Shown in pieces: positions 1-12,427 of a DNA stretch of 64,000 bases. How positions within the stretch are numbered: the first letter of the stretch is position 1; the number at the start of each line of letters is the position of its first letter. The stretch spans positions 4,260,501 to 4,324,500 of the forward strand of contig JACATO010002730.1 of NCBI GenBank assembly GCA_018389105.1, in the 5' to 3' direction. The DNA comes from Nautilus pompilius. Its lineage: Eukaryota; Mollusca; Cephalopoda; Nautilida; Nautilidae. Made by a program: the position numbers and the translations under genes. A model generated the notes under the pieces. It was given only the letters and a program-made list of their open reading frames with translations, did not search any database and was not told the DNA's origin.

Positions 1-267
1 CTCGTTAATATAATAACAACGTGTTTCATCTAGGAAATGTTTGTTTTCTAACTATTCCAGCTGAATTAAAGATTTTTTGTTTTTTTTAGGTTCAAAAAAT
101 TTTATTTAAAGTTAGCCGTCGACAAACGAAACTTATAATCCATAATACTGTAATAAAGAAACAAAAGGCTAACACATATATATTTCTTTTTCTTCTGCGA
201 TTACTCATTTAATAAGAGTGGGATGCATTGCAACGTCGTTATGCGCACTCTGTCCAAGCGCATCCGT

Positions 268-505
268 CTTCAGCAGTGGTTTATTCTTCTGACTTTTTCC
301 TTGTCATAGGAGACTTGTCTCTGTCATAGCTATAGAGCGTCCTCTGCCCTTGATTCCTCTGTCTGAGTGCCTACAGAGGCCACTCCCCAGCAGCAACTGG
401 AGCAATGCCAATAAAGTACCTTGCTCAAGGGTCACAACAATGTGCCAGCAGCCAGAATTGAACCAGGACCCTTAGGGTCCTGAAGCCAACACACGCACAC
501 GAGAG
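268..505 (-). repeat. SINE-like unit with tRNA B-box-like sequence
   Basis: Read on the minus strand this stretch contains GGTTCAATTC, a match to the RNA polymerase III B box of tRNA genes, at about 455-464. It is followed by a segment containing CTTGAGCAAGG and CATTGCTCCAG, of the kind found in the conserved central part of tRNA-derived animal SINEs. It is also more GC-rich than its surroundings. The A box and the 3' tail are not clear, so the ends are approximate. The call rests on motif order and not on an alignment to a named SINE. Confidence 0.45.
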
Positions 506-929
506 ATGAATAATTACAAACTTTAATTTTAATGAAAATTCCGTTAATGTTATAATGTTATTATTCAAAGTAAATAATTTTCTTTTAAAAACCCATTTAA
601 CATGCCGACATAACTGCTCTACCCTAACTATTGTGATTTCCTGTTTTGGTAGTCGTCACTAATGTACATGTAATGACTTACCTGAGAACGAACATGGTTG
701 TTTAACATATATCTGATATTATATTTCCTAATCACCGAGTCAAAACCACCATTTATTTATTTCTTGAATGTATTTAAACTTGTTTCGTTTGGGATAATTT
801 TTAATCCGAAAGAGATTGAAGAAACTGCTGAGAAAAGCGAGATATAATGCGATTGTTGTTCGAAAATTCTATTCAGGTAATATTTCGAGTTGTGAAGTCA
901 TTTATTTTTCTTTTCAAAACAATTATTTA

Positions 930-1998
930 TTAGGTCGTTACAAACGCTTTGTCGGCTTTTATATTATGTTAATTTGTGTATGTGGATAAGTTATATATCG
1001 TTTTGTAGCATGTACCTTGGCATACATTATGCAAAAAAAAAACCTATCTACCTTAAAAATCATAAAATGGAAATTTGTTTCTGGGTTGTGAGTGAAGAGT
1101 GGATACAAATGTTTTAGGTGCCATTTTGCTTCACGAGTTCAAACCAGGCCACAAAGCGAACGAGGCGGCTCCTAACATTAAGCAAGCACGGGGCGAGGAA
1201 ACAGCAAACGAGCGCACAGTACAGCGGTGGTTTCCAAAGTTTCGATCAGGAGATGTGAGCCTCGAAGATAAGGAACGTAGCGGACATCTTTCCAGCTGTG
1301 ATGACGAAAGCCTCAGTTGAAGCCGATCTAAGAAAAACAGTGCCAAAAATTGCTGGAGAGCTTGACTGAAGCACCGTAACTGTTTCCCGGCATCTTGACG
1401 CAATCGGCCAGGTGAAACAGCTTGACAAGTGGGTGCTTCACGAGTTGAATGAAGAATAACAAATTCGTCGATTGGTGACCTGCTCTTCTCTTGTCAAAAG
1501 AAACAAAACCTGGCGAAATCATCACAGCTGAAAGGTACTGTTGTGAATTAAACGTTGTTCATCAGAAATTTTCTCAACGACAGCCCGCATTGGTGAATCG
1601 AAGAGACCAAATCCTGCTCCATGATCCACGACAATGTTCGTCCTCATGTTGCAAAAAGTGACTCCTCAGAAACTGAACACCTTGCGGTACGAAGTTCTCC
1701 CTCACCCAGCCTATTCACCAGACCTTTCTCCCACGGACTACCACCTTTTCAAACACCTCGACAGTTTTCTCCATGTGAAATCCTTCTCCAACCAAGCAGC
1801 AACTGGAACTGCCTTTCAACAGTTTATCGACTCCAGAAATCCTGATCTTTTTTTTCAAAATGGTGCAAATGCGCTTGTAACTCGTTGGCAGAAGTGTATT
1901 GATTGTAATGGAACTTAATTTGATTAACAAACTTCACGTTCAGCAACGATATGGAGTCTCATTAGAGATTTTGGGGTTTATGTATTTTATTACATAAG
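930..1998 (+). mobile_element. Decayed mariner (Tc1/mariner superfamily), copy 1
   Basis: The left end is a TA dinucleotide (928-929) followed by TTAGGTCGTTACAAACGCTT, which matches the ends of the mariner at 51,943-56,355. The sequence just inside, including the run around TATGTGGATAAGT, also matches the inner end of that copy. Coding remains lie on the plus strand. The right end is badly eroded and its position is approximate. At about 1.07 kb the copy is roughly 190 bp shorter than its relative, because the middle of the transposase is missing. It keeps many CpG dinucleotides, unlike the second copy. Confidence 0.85.
1099..1918 (+). pseudogene. mariner transposase, broken (copy 1)
   Basis: Transposases of this family cut and paste their own element by binding its inverted repeats with N-terminal helix-turn-helix domains and cutting with a DD34D catalytic core. 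The N-terminal piece (1099-1320) carries the ANERTVQRWFPKFRSGD block of the mariner DNA-binding domain; its start codon reads GTG where the other copy has ATG. A frameshift by 1320 is followed by KQLDKWVLHELNEE, equivalent to the mariner WVPHEL signature. The segment that should hold the first catalytic aspartate is deleted near 1480-1510. The C-terminal piece (1634-1918) keeps YSPDLSPTD, the region of the third aspartate. Frameshifts and the deletion rule out function. Confidence 0.88.
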
Positions 1999-2744
1999 CC
2001 GATTTTTTTTTCTCTTTTGGTTTTCTATAACTATTTTGTAACCAAGATACATCTCACATCTCTCCGATTTACTGAAGAGATGGAAAGCATTAAAAAGAAA
2101 ACGATATTAATGTACGACTTATTGTTAAAAGCCCCTCGGTTAATGCAAGCACTGTTGGACGTCCTTACAGTGGATTCACGCTAAAGATTTCTAAAATTCA
2201 AGCTTCGACGAAGCAGACATTCCGGTTAAGCATCCAGCTTGTGTCGACGGAAATAGGCAATTTTCCGGACAACGTCCCAGCTGAACTTATCGACTGCTTT
2301 CAATACTCACTGAGGCTCAAATACGGGAGCCTTTATCACCGGTTTCCTAAACAAACATTTTGCATGGAACTTCATACTGATCTTATTACTTCGAGGCATA
2401 ATATGCTCGCGTGCTCTATGATCACTGTTTAATTTTGTTGTCCAGAAACTTAACGCCACAGGGAAACAGTCAGAAATGTAGAGACTTTTTTTTAAAAAAT
2501 TTTTTTACAAATAGATGATTCAAGAAGCAAATGATAATTATTTCTTTTATTTTATTGAAAGAATAAAAAATTTAGTAATAAAATTAGTTTTTTAACCAAA
2601 TTGAGATTTGTTCGGGTTATCGCCCTTGCATATATTCAAAACAGAAAACAAAAAGCAGGCATGATTAAGTAAGTTATTTAAACAGGGTAATGCTATTCTT
2701 GTGTGGAACATGAACACGTCTTCTCTCTCACTCACACACACGCC
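1999..2744. other. No recognisable feature
   Basis: AT-rich sequence with short A/T runs. A 63-codon open frame at 2241-2432 has no recognisable motif and I do not regard it as a gene. Confidence 0.5.
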
Positions 2745-3345
2745 TCATTTAATTACGAGTGTCGCGTGCACTGAACTCGTGACTCCGCTACCAGCCACCT
2801 AGCGGCTACAACTTTTCGGCCAGTCCGCCAGCTTATGTAGAGCCTCGGCGCCGGTCACGGGTTTTAATCACGTGGCTGTGTTGCTGTGGACAGTTTTTTT
2901 TTTTTTAACCGAAGAAAGGAAACATTTGTCAGAAATAAGCTTCTAAAATAAAATTTTTAAATTATTGGTTTCAGAAAAAGAGAGAGACCCGCTGCTTACT
3001 GCGATTGTTGGTAACGACGCGGATGGCTGAGGCTGAATTGCTGCAAAGCAGTCGCCAGTTATCGATTATCTCTGCGAAAAATAAAACGAAAAAAAGAGAG
3101 ACTTAGACCGGTTTCTCTTGTCTGCTGGGTCTAGGTTTGCTTCATCTCCCATTTCCTCGTTTGCCAGCCTTTTATGTGCGAGACCGGCAGCAGTATCTGG
3201 CTGGTTAGTCAACCTGTTCTTGTCTTGCAAAAGCTGTTCCGCCGCATCCACACAAGCCGCCCCCAGCTATCCCGCCAAGCAACGAAAAGCCTGCTTTGAC
3301 AGAGAATCAGCTTTTGTTCCAATAAATTCCAGCAGCTGCTTACAT
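2745..3345. promoter_or_regulatory. CpG-dense, GC-richer patch; possible promoter or first exon
   Basis: CpG dinucleotides cluster strongly here within AT-rich DNA, for example around 2750-2880 and 3000-3300. The patch includes an E-box type CACGTG at 2869-2874. On the minus strand a 61-codon frame (3251-3066) begins MDAAEQLLQDKNRL and has a charged, protein-like composition (RLANEEMGDEANLDPADKRNR), which could be a first coding exon. No domain is recognised, and no splice donor was established. This may instead be unmethylated intergenic DNA or an old GC-rich repeat. Confidence 0.3.
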
Positions 3346-3540
3346 TAAAAGTTAATTTCTATATCCCTCTAGCAGGATTTGTCTGCAGAGTTCCCGCTAT
3401 TCCCTCCCAGTAAGAATGGTACTTTGTGGAAGTCGAAGAATATACAGAATCGTATCTAGCTAATGGCGATCGTTTTCTTTTCCTTTTTAAAAATATTTAA
3501 AGAATTGAAAAAAATTAATTAACCTTTTTTATAGTCCGTT

Positions 3541-3542
3541 TA

Positions 3543-3611
<69 letters not shown>
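3541..3611. repeat. (TTA)n microsatellite
   Basis: Nearly uninterrupted TTA/ATT trinucleotide repeats over about 70 bases. Long apparent open frames here, read as poly-Asn or poly-Ile, are artefacts of the repeat. Confidence 0.97.
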
Positions 3612-3612
<1 letters not shown>

Positions 3613-6600
3613 AGCAATTTGCTATAGTATATAAGTAAACTGAGAAAAGCAACATGTACTTTTCCAAAGAAATGTACTCGCATTGATGTATTAAGAAAGG
3701 TAACATTTCAGATTGTTATGTTTCATTTTCTTCAGAATATATTTTACTTGATATATTCTTTTAGGGAGTTGTTTAAAAAAACAAACAAACTAACATTAAG
3801 CAGATGAAGAATCCATTCTTGAATGTTGTAGTTAAATGTTTTGGACAAAAATATGACACAGTGCTTCAGATTAAACTTACGAAAAGTTTACACCTTTGCT
3901 GTTTTTAGTGTTTTTTGTTTTGAACTTCAATTTATAATGAGATCTTTTGCATTTGTTCTGCTAATAAACTTCATTTAAATAATTACAGGATCCAGACATT
4001 TAAGACATCACTACTAGTCATGATTCTGTTACATCGCTAAAATTATTTATTAACAAGAAATGAAAAATAAATATTCCCAAATCAGTCTTCAGGAGACGGC
4101 CATCTTGTTATAGAGTAGAAAAGCTACCCTGTCATAACTCATTCGAATGTCAAAGAGCACGAACATCCTGCCCAATACGACCATAAGGTACACGAGGCTA
4201 GCTTTTTCTCTATCAACAAAGCTTTGGTGACGGCCGTGCATGGTTGAAAAAATACCGAAAGTTTAAAGTTCCGGATTTTTTAAAATTAAGTTAATGATAT
4301 AGATTATTAATTAAGGACATTCCTCTATCTATAAAAATTATACATTATTTTCAGGAGTGTACGAAGACGATTAATTGATATTCCAATCGATGAGAGCAGA
4401 ATTGATGTGTGCAGGTGAACCACACTACCTGGTGCCATTAATTGGTTTGAAGCAGAAAGAAATTGTCAATATTTGACCAATCGGCAGCTGAGATTAACTT
4501 ATCTCTGGCAACAAAGACTGGCTGGTTTTGGACCAAACAACTTTTTACAACATCGCTCTCACCATTGTCCATGCCCGCAGGTGCTCACTAAAATCACCTA
4601 GAATGCTTCCTGGAAATTCCGTTTCTAGAAAGCTGAAATAATCTAAACCATTCAGAGAGGCGCCAGTCTTGGAAAATGGCTGCAGGTGCACAAATATTTG
4701 TCCCTTGTATTCTGTAAGTGATAAAATTGTTGTTTGCCGGTAAATAAAGCTGTAGCTGAAATTAATATCTGACAACTACTTCTGAAAGTTTTCTTTTGTT
4801 TTTAAACCAACTTTGACTCTTTATTTTCTTCATATTTTGTTTAAGATGTCGTGACATAACATTTCATTATGAATATCGTATAAATCGTGTAGTGATGAAA
4901 GTGAAATACGATTTTACAGTTTTTGTATGTGAAAAACAAATCATTGATGATTGTGAATAAGATGTTCTCACTCGAGCGCTGGAATCACTGTCGGAATAAT
5001 TTGTGCACCTCCTGGAATACAGACACACACGCATAGGATTATACAATCAAAGCATTATAGAGGACATAAATTATGTGACAAACACTCCGAACACAATAGA
5101 CACTTTGATGTTTCCCTTTTGGAAGAAGGGCGTGTGAGCAGCCGGTTTCAGTGATGTAAAAGTTAAAAAAAAAAAAGATCTCAAGAATCACTGATGCTGA
5201 TGTGAATCTAGAGGCGATGAATGAACCGTGGCTGAACAGGCGAGTTTCTCCAAGTAATCCCTCACTCGGGATATATTCAAAGCGGCAAAATCTTGTGAAA
5301 GTAAATATAAGCGACGGGTTCTTTCCTGATCTCCGATAAATAAAACCTAGCAGTTCACATAAAATAGATAGACACGAGTGTGACGATCTCTCAAATCAAA
5401 CCTCCAGCTATTGTTTCCCCAGATGATCAATCCTCGATGACGAAAAGCTTCTTTCCAGGATGCTACAGAAACCGGACAAGACGATGTCTAAGATACACCT
5501 TGAGAGGAATGGTGATTTAAAAATGCCCATGTCTGGCTGAAGTGAATGAAGTGAAAGCTTCCATCTCCCTGCTAACAAAATCCGAACTAGGCAGTAACGT
5601 AACACCTAATCGACTCTACCAAATTTCATTCCACGGTCGTGAAAGAGTTATGACGGTACTAGTCTGATTCAGTCCCATGCATGTATAACGACTTGTCTTC
5701 ACGCAGTTAAAATGTTTCCTATAATTGCAATGCTGAAGCTAGTTGAGCAAAAAGCTTACCTTTCGAGTGGAAAATGTTTCTGAAATGGTAACCGTTGAAA
5801 GCACAAGAATTTGACTAACTTTTAACAACAAACTGCATTTCTAGACACCACCAACATAATCCATGCACTGGATTAAAACACCATGTGAATCTATCTCTAT
5901 TAGTAAATGCCACGCAGATATAAACTTTACTAAGCTACCCTGACAGAGGAAATACAAGATTAATTTCAGCGAGGTACTTTTCCTGGGAAAATGTAGGCGG
6001 GTTTGGGCGCGTGTGTGGTGGTGGTGGTAAATAATAAATAAAGTAAAAATACACGAGCGCTCTTGTTTGTAACCTTGCTCAGACTTTCTGGAAACACGAA
6101 CGCCGAGACGTTTCCATCGTGACAACGAAACCGCCACAATGCTTCCGATTTCAAGCAGGCACTGATTGAGTGGATGCTGATCCCGAAATATCTAGCATGA
6201 CGATGTCTAGTCCGAATTCCTCACGCAAAGCCGAGACTGTCTGTGGCGTTTCCGGAAGCTACTTCAGTTACGGAACTTTGAGACTTCTTGCACCAATGAC
6301 GTCTTCCCCTGATGCCGTTAATAGTTATTTATTCATTCATTAAAATTCCGGAGAAGTAGAGGATCTGGAAACGGATGCGTATTGGGGCGAGGAGTGTGTA
6401 TCTGTTCGTTTAAATATGTATTAATGCAAAACAGAATTCGCCATAGTGGAGTCCCCAGCCAGGGAAACCACGCCAGCATTTTGTCAAACAGCAGTGGCCA
6501 AAATAAGGTCGTCGACTCAGTTGTCATGACACGTACAGCAATGCCATAAATCCATTATAGTTAGCTAACTTGAGTACCACTCGGTCGAAGATTTAAAGGG

Positions 6601-9600
6601 ACCACTGCGGGTTCGTCTAGTTTACCAGTTAATCATCCAAAAGTAAACATTTCCAATTTTTCGTGTACTACTCGTTACCTATTAGATCCTATCGAGTTTT
6701 TGTTTTTACCTGAAAAGGATACGCACATTTAAAAAAAAAAAGCTGAAAAGAAGGCGAGTAAAAGCACTTGCTATATCAGCATAGTAACTGAATTAAATAA
6801 GTTCGCGATGTGTGTTACAAAACAGTGTTCGTTAGTGCAGGACGACGCACATTCTAGATCAAGGTGAAATGCGCTAGTAATAGGAATTCTCGCTGTGCCC
6901 TCAACCCCCGAAGTAGCTTCAGCGAAGGAAATTTTTAAAAGAGACAATATAAAAAAAAAAAATGTCTCTTTCTCAATTATCGGGTTTGTAAGCAAAAAAG
7001 GCGGCAACATCAAAGGAAAGTAAAAGGCACGTAGCTGCGATTTGCCCAAGGTAATCACAGAGAAATCTAATCACAGAAGCTAGAGGCGATTGCATGCATT
7101 TCTTTTGATCTCTCAATGAATAAACCTTGTACTGTCATAAGATATCTTCTCTCATAATTACAGGTGAGGTAACTTGCAGCAGCTTTCCTTTCTTAACTAC
7201 AAAGTGGTTTTATGTACCGATGCAAAAAAAAAAAAATTAGCATGCAATACTCAAATCTTCCTACTATTTGTAACTTAGTTGATTTGCATAAAATGATTCA
7301 CTGAAGTGCGATGCTGATTTAGACATGAAATAAAATATGAATCAGTGAAGTTTGCTATTGCAGTTTTATTATTTAGCCCATTGAGCTATATATTACAGAA
7401 AACCATTTTCCATGGTTGTATTCAAAAGGTATCTTGAATAGTCGTTTGTCATTTGTGAAAACACAAAGCAAAAGCATAAACATTACGCTCGTTTTAAGGT
7501 AAAAGCAAAAAATAAATAGAGTCGGATGAGCGAGAAATTAAAACTTTACTATTTTTTTACAGTGGAAGTGACTTTGACTGACTGACCGAAAAACTACGCA
7601 AACCCAAAGCGGATCCGGTAATCTTTCAACCGAATGGTACTCCAATTAACCAACTACAAAAGATTCCTAGCAACGATGGGTACTGCCTCGGCAACTAAGT
7701 CAGCGAGTCCATTTCGGCCACTACCATTTGCCAAAGTATTAGCCAGGCTTCGGATGCAAGTTACTCCTCTGCTGGGGAGGTTGCCAGGCTTCGGTAAGCA
7801 TTTGGTCGCTAACGAAATAGGTTGCATATTCAGTTAATTTAAGCTCTGTGGCTTATTTAACTTATGCTGTAAAGGAGCTCATCACTAAATAATTATTTAA
7901 AAAACCAACATTTTTTTTTGCGCAGAAAACGAAAAAAAGAGAGTAGATGGTGCTTCAGTTTCCGTTTTATTGATTATGTTGCTAGAGAAATGTGCCAGTT
8001 GCAAACTAAAGAGAAGGATCCATATGATCGTGTGGATGTGACCTTTTCAACAAAGTCGCCCATCAGCGATTATTAATTTTGATCTGGTACAAACAGAACT
8101 ATTTCACATCGCATTAGCTAGCTTAAAAGCAGCATTTATTAGGCATTCTTTCAAAGTGGTCTTCAGAAATAAGTGTTTACATTTAGCTGCACTTAATTAA
8201 TATTTATCTTTTCTGCTCTGATATGTAATAACTTTATTTAAAAAAAAAATCCGCATCGTTTGAGTGCACAACACAAACTGGTGAAGATAAGAAAAAAATG
8301 GCAAATAACCGCCTACCTCAGACTAATTTCGTCATTTTAAATAGTACTTCAGTTTTTCTTTTTATGTTGTTCAAAACCTATTTTTGAATGCTTCACTGAG
8401 TAAGATTTTACGTTATCTGCAAGAGCTAGTTCTTTAAAGTTATATCCAGAAGGAATCGGTATTTAATATTAAAGATAGCCGGGATTTTTTTTTTTTTTTA
8501 AAAGAGAGCATTTGCGAAACATTTGTTCACCAGACCGCTAATGATCGAATGTCCCTTAATGAGGATTCTCGTCTAATGACCAGTCTTCATTTCACTACAC
8601 AGATAGAAAAACAAAAAAATCAAGCACTTTATTATTAGTTTTAAATATGAGTCTAAACCACGAAGAAAGGAAGAATAATTGATGTACGAGAAATATCAGG
8701 TATCTGCGACGGAAAAACGGCAGTCAGGCGAGACACCGTACAATGTAGAGAAAGTTATTCTAGCCGTCCTCTCTTTTGGTTACCTTAATACTTTCTGAAA
8801 TAACTAAACTTTAATTTGTGAGTTTGGGCTCTGCGAAATCCTAGCCAACCACCTGTTTGTCCCCTTTCGTGGGTGCAGAGGTTGTTTATAATGAATCTTT
8901 ACAAGAAATAAAACATTAAGTTCTTTTTACAAAATTGTAATTATTCTTCCATTATAAAATAAATTGGTAAAGCTTTTTATTCCATACTCTCTCTCTCTCC
9001 TCTCCCAAAAGCTGCTTATTCATTTTCAATTTGTTTTCTTTTACTGTAGGGAAACGAAAATTAATTTTTGCATAAATTATGGAGACCGTGGAGGTATTGC
9101 TTTTAGTGTACTGGAAACAGTGTTTAAATGGAATCCGGCTAAAATAGCGTTGCATTAATGGTATCCGGCAGATCTTAGTATATTCGCTGGAACAAAAAAA
9201 AAAAGACACCGTTATTTCATACGTGAGGATATAATTACTGGTCGTTAGCCTTTCCACGTCTGTGGTAGAAATGTTTCACACTATACCCCTGGTGATTTGG
9301 AACATTTCCTATTATATGTCAACAGGTGCTCGTGAAACGTCTCCCTTCGAACGTTTTGTATTCGTGAAAACCAGTTCTTGTCTTTGTTTTTGTTCTGCAT
9401 TGATGATGGTGATTTAGATTTATCTAGAAACATGCACGGTGTGAGACAGTTGGTTTGTTTATTAGTTAGTATTTAGACTCACTGAGAGGTACACTTTGAA
9501 AATGCTTAGCTTCTTCAGACTTGGAACAATAAAGAATAGTAGTTATAAAGGGGCGAGAAGCCATCGATCACAGCACATTAAAGGCCGCCAGATCATCTAT

Positions 9601-12339
9601 GGACTGACTGACACTTTTATTACATTCACAGCTGGTGTTAGGTATGCGCTTTGCAGTTCGGTGATTCGATTTTCAAAATCAAGTCACATTCCATAAATAG
9701 CCGATTTTGAAGTCAAAAGCCATTCCTTATTTATTAATGACAAAAAAGTAAAATATCTCAAATTCTTTAATGGTTTTAGCTTTCTCTAAAGATCTTCCTC
9801 AACAGTCTGTAAAAGAAAATAATAAGCAATCATAAAGTCCTTAGACGTTCTTAATAAACTAGTAAAACATTTTCGAAAAAAAAAATTCAGTTCCAAAAAT
9901 GTTCCAATCCGTGAATATCTAGATGTAAATATAACCAGATCTGTACAGTATATTATAAAATGAGGTATAACTAATTGCCTTATTGAAAACTTCTTTGCAG
10001 TGATATTCAACAACGATAGAAATCAGGAGTGCGATTAATTAGTTCTGTTTAAATTATTTTAACTTCATTTTCCTGATATTTGTATTTTAAGCATTAAAAA
10101 AACAAAAACTTAGCACTGTGACACTTCTTCGCAGACATTTTACTCCACGCGTTTTAGCATCTCGTGATTCGTCTCTGATTAATAATACTTTTCATATTCC
10201 CCATGATTCTATGTTTCTACATTTAAGTAGGCTGTTAAAAGCATACGCTACTATCTTGTAAAGGTTGTTTATCAGAAGGAAAAGAAGCGTTACATAATCA
10301 GATATATTTTTTTCCCAAGAACGCCTTAGTCAACTTGCGGAAGTCCGCCTGAATCTGCGGTGAGTTTAGCTAGTAATACATACACTCAACAGGTATTAAT
10401 CTATCTATTTCCATATTATAATACAACGTAATGTCATACTAGTCAAAGATGAAATAATATCAAAACGACTGTTATTTATATATTTTTGTATTTTAAAATT
10501 GGTTTGTAAACAGTTCGGTTTAGAATGTTTTTTATTCTTCTAAACTGCGTGTGGTACCAAATCTTTTCACGAAAGTCCAAGATGATTGCGTTACTCAGCT
10601 TTTGGCAAAGCCTGTTTTTCGTGGTTTTCTTTGACAAAATTTCTTGTCGCATAGCGCCAAGATGGCTGAACCTAGAAAGGTGGGCTGACTTTGCAGAACT
10701 TAGACGAGTATCCATGCTTCTGTGCTGTGCCTGAATGCTTATAAATATTGCTGTTAAAGTAATAATTTAAATAGCGTTTTCCTCTTCTTTAGCAGGGAGA
10801 AGATAGAAGAAACTAAGAATAATAAATAATACGGATATATTTAATGCACTTCTCGCTGTTTTCTCTCTTAATACCACCACTAGAAAACGTAAGAATCAAC
10901 GAAAGAAAAATAATAATACTAAATCAGACAGACGGAATGTAAGTTAATGAAAAACGCCTTTCTAAAATATGTCGCTGTTGAGTTATCGACGATTTCCATT
11001 AGCGAGTTCTGAGTTATGTTCGACTGTAAAACTTTTGGTCTATTTAATACAGAGAAGATAAAAAACCCATTATGACTTGTGCAAGCCCTTCCACAATAGA
11101 AAAGTAAAAACTAATCTAGTATCGGAATCTTATAAAAAGAAAGAAAATAATAGTTTTTTTTTCTTTTTTTCTTTTAAATATCGCATTATACAAAGAATAA
11201 ATCGAACCGGTAGTCGTGTTGGTGTAAACTCTATAGACTTCTTTGTACACCCAACTTTAGAGTTACCTTCTGTACCTTCTAATCTTCCTTTATACAGTGC
11301 AGCTAAAAAATCTTTATAAGACACCATTTATTCCTGCATATTTTTCAAAAATAGTCGGCAAACAGTCTTACTGTATCTTTGAAAATTTTAAATAAAAATG
11401 AACAGATATTAGTAGGTCGAATTACACAGAGAAAACGTGATTAGAAATCTGCGTTGAGAGAATAGCTTAGCACTTTCTGATCCCTCACTGACAGCAGACA
11501 TGTTCTATGACGTTCAATAAAAAAACCACATCTGTAAATGAATTGATCTTAAATCCATCTTTAACTACTGCCACAGACAACTAAAAGTCCATGCTTAGTT
11601 GGCATTTATATGGCATTAAATATAACTGGTAGTACATAGGCAGCGCGAAATTCTACTAGACGGAAAAGGCAGACAGCCACGGGTTCGATTACCGCAGAGA
11701 AACGGCTCGCTTTTGGCGTACGACTATGCAGGGTTTCCTTCCTCTCTTATTCACCTGCTGGCGGTTTGTGTTTCCTCCCACATCTAAAAAAAATAAAGAA
11801 GTCCAGTAAGGATTTTCCTGTGGACGTCGGAAGTGATTTGGTCTCGCGTGGTGCAACACTGGAAACATTTCTTGTCGGACAACCGCGGCTTTAAGCTTCC
11901 TCAGTAGGGTTGTCTCCCTTCCAGACATCGGGGTGGTGTCTAAAAAAAAGATACCCTGAAAGTAACTGTCATGGAAACGAGTAGGGATAGTCGGATGGTT
12001 CTTTAATGCCCTCATTAAAGATAACTTTGCCCCCAGTGCATCTTTTCGTGGGAAGAAACTTATTTCCCGGCAACCGTATTGATTTTCGTACATTAACACC
12101 GGAAAACACGCCTAATTTTCTTGTACAGTATCACCTAGTGCATATTATAGTATCCTTTACTGTAATTTAATGTAACGTTGCATACCATCGTAGTTTAAAT
12201 ATTCACAAAACATGTAACTATGAAACTTTGCCAGATTCGCAAGTCAGACTTTTTTTTCAAATGTTTTATGAAAACTTCATGCAAGACTTTACAAAAGCAT
12301 TTACTGCCAAATTGCGGCACCTGTTTTAAAGTAAAGAGG

Positions 12340-12340
<1 letters not shown>
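3612..12340. other. Long stretch without recognisable genes
   Basis: CpG-retaining, AT-rich sequence with scattered poly-A/T runs. All open frames are about 140 codons or less and none shows a known motif. A possible fragment of a tRNA-derived SINE lies around 11,640-11,800, where GGTTCGATTAC at 11,682-11,692 resembles a B box. No terminal repeats or reverse-transcriptase motifs were seen. Confidence 0.5.
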
Positions 12341-12393
<53 letters not shown>

Positions 12394-12427
12394 TAATAAT
12401 AATAAATAATAATAATAATAATAATAA
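12341..12427. repeat. (TAA)n microsatellite, 5' side of a LINE relic
   Basis: TAA repeats with one or two interruptions. A similar tract lies at the other end of the LINE relic, at 14,379. Confidence 0.95.
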
